This document shows, one piece after another, positions 32,848 through 35,514 of a stretch of 35,514 nucleotides of DNA (the first letter of the stretch is position 1; each line of letters opens with the position of its first letter). The position numbers were made by a program, and so were the translations under genes. The DNA comes from Alphaproteobacteria bacterium RIFCSPHIGHO2_12_FULL_63_12 (lineage in GTDB: Bacteria > Pseudomonadota > Alphaproteobacteria > Caulobacterales > Parvularculaceae). The stretch spans positions 10,456 to 45,969 of the forward strand of contig MEMM01000142.1 of assembly GCA_001767925.1 (NCBI GenBank), read 5' to 3'. Under the pieces are notes generated by a model, which was not told where the DNA came from, ran no database searches, and saw only the letters and a list, made by a program, of their open reading frames with translations.

Positions 32848-34668
32848 ATGGCGCCGCCGCTATTAACTCTTGAGGACATCCGCCTCACCTTCGGGGGTGA
32901 GCCCCTGCTCGCCGGCGCCGCGCTCGTTGTTGAACCCCAAGCGCGCATCGCCCTTGTCGGCCGCAACGGGTCGGGAAAATCAACTCTGATGAAAATCGCG
33001 GCCGGCCTCATCGAGGCTGACAATGGCAAGCGATTCGTCGATCCTTCCGTCACCGTCGCCTATCTCCCGCAGGATCCGGACTTCACCGGGTTCGACACGG
33101 TCGCCGGCTTCGTCGAGGCGGGCCTTCCGCCGGCCGGCGCGCCCGGCGATCTCTCGCGTCTCTATGACGAGCTTGGCGTCGATCCGGCCCAGCGCTGCGC
33201 GGCGCTGTCGGGCGGAGAAGCGCGGCGGACCGCCCTCGCCCGCATCTTCGCCGCCGACCCGGACGTCCTCCTACTCGATGAGCCGACGAACCATCTCGAC
33301 TTGCCCGCGATCGAGGCGCTCGAAGCGCGGCTTCTTGCATCGCGCGCCGCCGTCGTCGCCATCAGCCACGACCGCCGCTTCCTTCAAAACGTGACGGCGC
33401 GGACCGTGTGGATCGACCGCGGCCAGACGCGCTTCCTCGATCGCGGCTTCAAGGATTTCGAGGCCTGGCGCGACAAGACGCTCGAAGAAGAGGAAACCGC
33501 CGCCCACAAGCTCGACCGCAAGATCGTCGCCGAGGAACATTGGGTCCGCTACGGCGTGACCGCGCGACGAAAGCGCAATGTGCGACGGATGCGCGAGCTT
33601 GCGGATTTGCGAAAACAGCGGCGCGACCGCAGACGGCCGATTGGAGCCGTGAATTTTTCGGCGAATGAGGGAACCCCGTCAGGCAAGCGCGTCATCCTCG
33701 CCGAAAAAATTTCAAAATACTATGGCGGGCGCGCCATCGTCGACGACTTCTCGATCGAAATCGCCCGCAGCGACCGCATCGGCATTGTCGGCCCGAACGG
33801 CGCCGGCAAGACAACGCTGCTCAGGATGCTGATCGGCGACCTTGCGCCGGATTCCGGCAAAGTGACCCTGGGCGCCGGGTTGCAGATGATCAATCTCGAT
33901 CAGCGCCGCGCCTCGCTTCGCGAGGATGACCGCGTCGCCGACGCGATCACCGACGGGCGCGGCGACTTCGTGACGATCGGCGATGAAAAGCGCCACGTCG
34001 CCTCCTATCTGAAGGATTTCCTGTTCAAGCCCGAACAGTGGCGGACGCCTGTTTCGGCCCTTTCGGGGGGCGAACGCGGCCGGCTCGCGCTCGCGGCGGC
34101 GCTGGTCAAGCCGTCAAACTTGCTCGTGCTCGACGAGCCGACCAACGATCTGGACCTTGAAACGCTCGACCTTCTTGAAGAGCTGATCGCCGACTATCAG
34201 GGGACCCTCCTGATCGTCAGCCACGACCGCGATTTTCTCGACAAGACGGTGACGTCGATCATTACGACCGATCCTTCCGGCAAGGAAGGTCAGTGGACGG
34301 AGTACGCCGGCGGGTATGACGACATGATCGCGCAGCGTCGCGGCGCGCCGGACGCCCGAAAGCGCGCCATCGCTCCGACGCCGTCGCCGGAGAAAGCGGA
34401 CAGCGGCGCCCCGGCGCGCGGGCGGGCGGACGCCAAACTCACCTACAAAGAGAAATTCGCGCTTGAAACGCTGCCGGCAAAAATTGAGGCGCTGACCAAG
34501 GAGATCGGCGCGCTGAAGGCGGCGCTCGCCGACGCTTCGCTCTTCGCGCGCGACGCGAAGGCGTTCAACGAACAAGCCGCACGCCTTGAAAAAGCGCAAA
34601 GCGGCCTCACCGCCGCCGAAGAGGAATGGCTGGCGCTCGAAATGAAGCGGGAAGAGCTCGAAAGCTGA
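32848..34668 (+). CDS. uup: ABC-F ATPase, Uup family
   Basis: A 606-aa soluble tandem ATPase without membrane segments. The first domain has Walker A GRNGSGKST (38-46) and 'LSGGEARRTALARI' plus 'LLLDEPTNHLD'. The second has 'GPNGAGKTT', 'LSGGERGRLALA' and 'LVLDEPTNDLD'. A linker of about 85 residues rich in Arg/Lys/Glu joins them, and the C-terminal 70 residues form the charged coiled coil typical of Uup. Uup acts on ribosomes and suppresses transposon excision and replication stress in E. coli. The start ATG is weakly supported by a ribosome site. Its length equals the family norm. Confidence 0.92.
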   Translation: MAPPLLTLEDIRLTFGGEPLLAGAALVVEPQARIALVGRNGSGKSTLMKIAAGLIEADNGKRFVDPSVTVAYLPQDPDFTGFDTVAGFVEAGLPPAGAPGDLSRLYDELGVDPAQRCAALSGGEARRTALARIFAADPDVLLLDEPTNHLDLPAIEALEARLLASRAAVVAISHDRRFLQNVTARTVWIDRGQTRFLDRGFKDFEAWRDKTLEEEETAAHKLDRKIVAEEHWVRYGVTARRKRNVRRMRELADLRKQRRDRRRPIGAVNFSANEGTPSGKRVILAEKISKYYGGRAIVDDFSIEIARSDRIGIVGPNGAGKTTLLRMLIGDLAPDSGKVTLGAGLQMINLDQRRASLREDDRVADAITDGRGDFVTIGDEKRHVASYLKDFLFKPEQWRTPVSALSGGERGRLALAAALVKPSNLLVLDEPTNDLDLETLDLLEELIADYQGTLLIVSHDRDFLDKTVTSIITTDPSGKEGQWTEYAGGYDDMIAQRRGAPDARKRAIAPTPSPEKADSGAPARGRADAKLTYKEKFALETLPAKIEALTKEIGALKAALADASLFARDAKAFNEQAARLEKAQSGLTAAEEEWLALEMKREELES

Positions 34669-34676
34669 GCGCCGCG

Positions 34677-35099
34677 TCAGGCGCTGATCATACCGGCGCA
34701 CATGCGCGCCATCGCTTCCTTCATCGCGTTGGAAATTCTCGGATCGACGCCTTCGTCGTCTATCGCGCGCGACATCGCGTCGATCCATTGCTGCGCGTGG
34801 TCCTGATCGATCAGGAATCGCGCATGCAACGACATCACGCAGCCGCCGCCTTTCAGCGGTTGCCAGCTTTCCGGGCCGCCGAGCCAGAATCCGAGATACG
34901 AGCTGAGAGACTGCCGCATCGGCGACAGATCGCGCGCATGCATTGACCGAAGACGCTGGAATTCCGGCGCCATGTCGATCAGATCGTAGAAACGATCGAC
35001 GATGCGGCGGATTTTTTCCTTTCCGCCGATCATTTCATAGGGCGTTGGTCGCGGCGCGGCGGCCGGCGCTCCACTTTCTCGATCTTCGGTCTTCGACAT
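34677..35099 (-). CDS. Group II truncated haemoglobin (trHbO-like)
   Basis: A 140-aa truncated haemoglobin. Family landmarks are Y38 at B10 in 'DRFYDL', the 'LSSYLGFWLGGPESW' E-helix region, proximal H92 at F8 in 'MSLHARFLID' and W105 at G8 in 'DHAQQWID', the group II signature. Such proteins bind O2 and NO and detoxify NO. The ATG at 35099 has a GGGA ribosome site; the open frame reaches 35186, but that extension is the promoter, including the FNR box. It lies downstream of nnrS on the same strand. Confidence 0.88.
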   Translation of the reverse strand: MSKTEDRESGAPAAAPRPTPYEMIGGKEKIRRIVDRFYDLIDMAPEFQRLRSMHARDLSPMRQSLSSYLGFWLGGPESWQPLKGGGCVMSLHARFLIDQDHAQQWIDAMSRAIDDEGVDPRISNAMKEAMARMCAGMISA

Positions 35100-35146
35100 G
35101 TCGTACATCCCGACTCGCGGCGACGGCCGCACTCGGCCGCCACGCC

Positions 35147-35186
35147 ACATAACCGGCCGCGGTGGAAGTTTCTTGATCAGGATCAA
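35147..35186 (-). promoter_or_regulatory. FNR/DNR-type promoter of the truncated haemoglobin
   Basis: TTGATCAGGATCAA (35173-35186) is a perfect TTGAT-N4-ATCAA palindrome, the site for CRP/FNR regulators such as FNR, FnrL, DNR and NNR. A -10-like TTATGT (complement of 35147-35152) lies 20 bp downstream of it on the minus strand. This places the palindrome centre near -40, the class II activator position, with transcription starting about 40 bases before the ATG at 35099. Confidence 0.8.
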
Positions 35187-35192
35187 GGCGGC

Positions 35193-35514
35193 TCAGGCGA
35201 GCTTTGGCGTCAGCAGGTAGCGGCCGTAAACAATCGCGAAGAGAAGGAAAGCCCCGCTCCAGATGAACGAGGCGGCGACGAGCGCCATCGGATAATCCGG
35301 GGTCCAGTAGGACGCCGCAACGCGCGCCAGGGCGCCGAGATTAACCAAAGCGTAGATTGCGACGGTCGCGGCGTCGGCCGCGAGCGGGCGCCCCGTATGG
35401 CCGCGCGTCGCCCGCGTCATCACCGCGAGAATCATCACGCCCGCCGCGCCCGCGGTGAAGGCGTGCAGCGCGGCCGAGGCGAGAACGGTCGCCGGAAACG
35501 CCGCGGACGCGCCG
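35193..35514 (-). CDS. nnrS: NnrS family protein, C-terminal part (cut by the window end)
   Basis: The last 106 codons of a membrane protein enter from the right edge. The motif 'MTRATRGHTGRPL' preceded by 'ALHAFTAGAAGVMM' is the NnrS signature, a haem/copper membrane protein linked to nitric-oxide stress. Three hydrophobic helices follow. The beginning lies outside the window. The gene directly precedes the truncated haemoglobin gene, with 93 bp between, in which the FNR-type box sits. Confidence 0.85.
   Translation of the reverse strand, partial: GASAAFPATVLASAALHAFTAGAAGVMILAVMTRATRGHTGRPLAADAATVAIYALVNLGALARVAASYWTPDYPMALVAASFIWSGAFLLFAIVYGRYLLTPKLA

Noticed and set aside
35100-35186. 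N-terminal extension of the truncated haemoglobin frame to 35186
   Set aside because: It is basic and Pro-rich, unlike globins, and covers the FNR-type palindrome and the -10; the ATG at 35099 has its own ribosome site.

Overview
The window is about 35.5 kb of GC-rich DNA (roughly 60-65 % by eye), densely packed with genes on both strands. It looks chromosomal and comes from an alphaproteobacterium. The best markers are the gene order chvI-chvG-hprK-EIIA-HPr, a usg gene, an ornithine decarboxylase behind a speF-like leader RNA, and a deoxyhypusine-synthase-like polyamine gene. A TonB-dependent receptor with its own surface lipoprotein points to an aquatic or oligotrophic relative of Caulobacterales, Hyphomonadales or Parvularculales. 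The genus cannot be fixed from the sequence. I see no tRNA, rRNA, CRISPR, transposase or integrase.

Layout. 1-2356: the tail of an unknown gene, then a coupled operon of a cystathionine beta-synthase-type enzyme, a DUF4262 protein and an ArsC/Spx-like protein. 2534-5395: a small orphan ORF, a cupin and an OafA-type acyltransferase with an SGNH domain. 5424-9153: a MAPEG protein and an acyl-CoA dehydrogenase, a D-glycerate 3-kinase-like protein, and a secernin/C69-type hydrolase. 9154-15622: two 11-bp-periodic direct-repeat arrays resembling PhoB boxes, a small zinc ribbon, a duplicated beta-helix lipoprotein, a hairpin, a TonB-dependent receptor and a strong terminator. 15656-19296: HPr, EIIA(Man), HprK, ChvG and ChvI on the minus strand. 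19371-22190: carbinolamine dehydratase, an APC permease and a tandem FKBP protein.

22281-26504: an SLC13-type transporter, a 47-codon ORF and an LD-carboxypeptidase form one tightly coupled minus-strand operon. It diverges from a Mur-ligase (Mpl-like) gene, which suggests murein-peptide recycling. 26958-31140: usg, then ornithine decarboxylase, an alpha/beta hydrolase and a deoxyhypusine-synthase-like enzyme, probably a polyamine (homospermidine-type) block. 31232-32757: a small accessory patch with a membrane protein that seems to start at ATT, a helical protein with atypical codons, a short plus-strand ORF and an HTH protein. 32848-34668: an Uup-type ABC-F ATPase. 34677-35514: a group II truncated haemoglobin with a perfect FNR/DNR-type palindrome in front, next to the end of an NnrS gene, i.e. 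a nitric-oxide response locus.

The best candidates for something new are the lipoprotein/receptor pair with its Pho-like boxes, the ATT-initiated membrane protein and its odd neighbour, the 47-codon sandwiched ORF, and the polyamine block with a hydrolase inserted. All functions were read from sequence motifs remembered by eye; no search was run.
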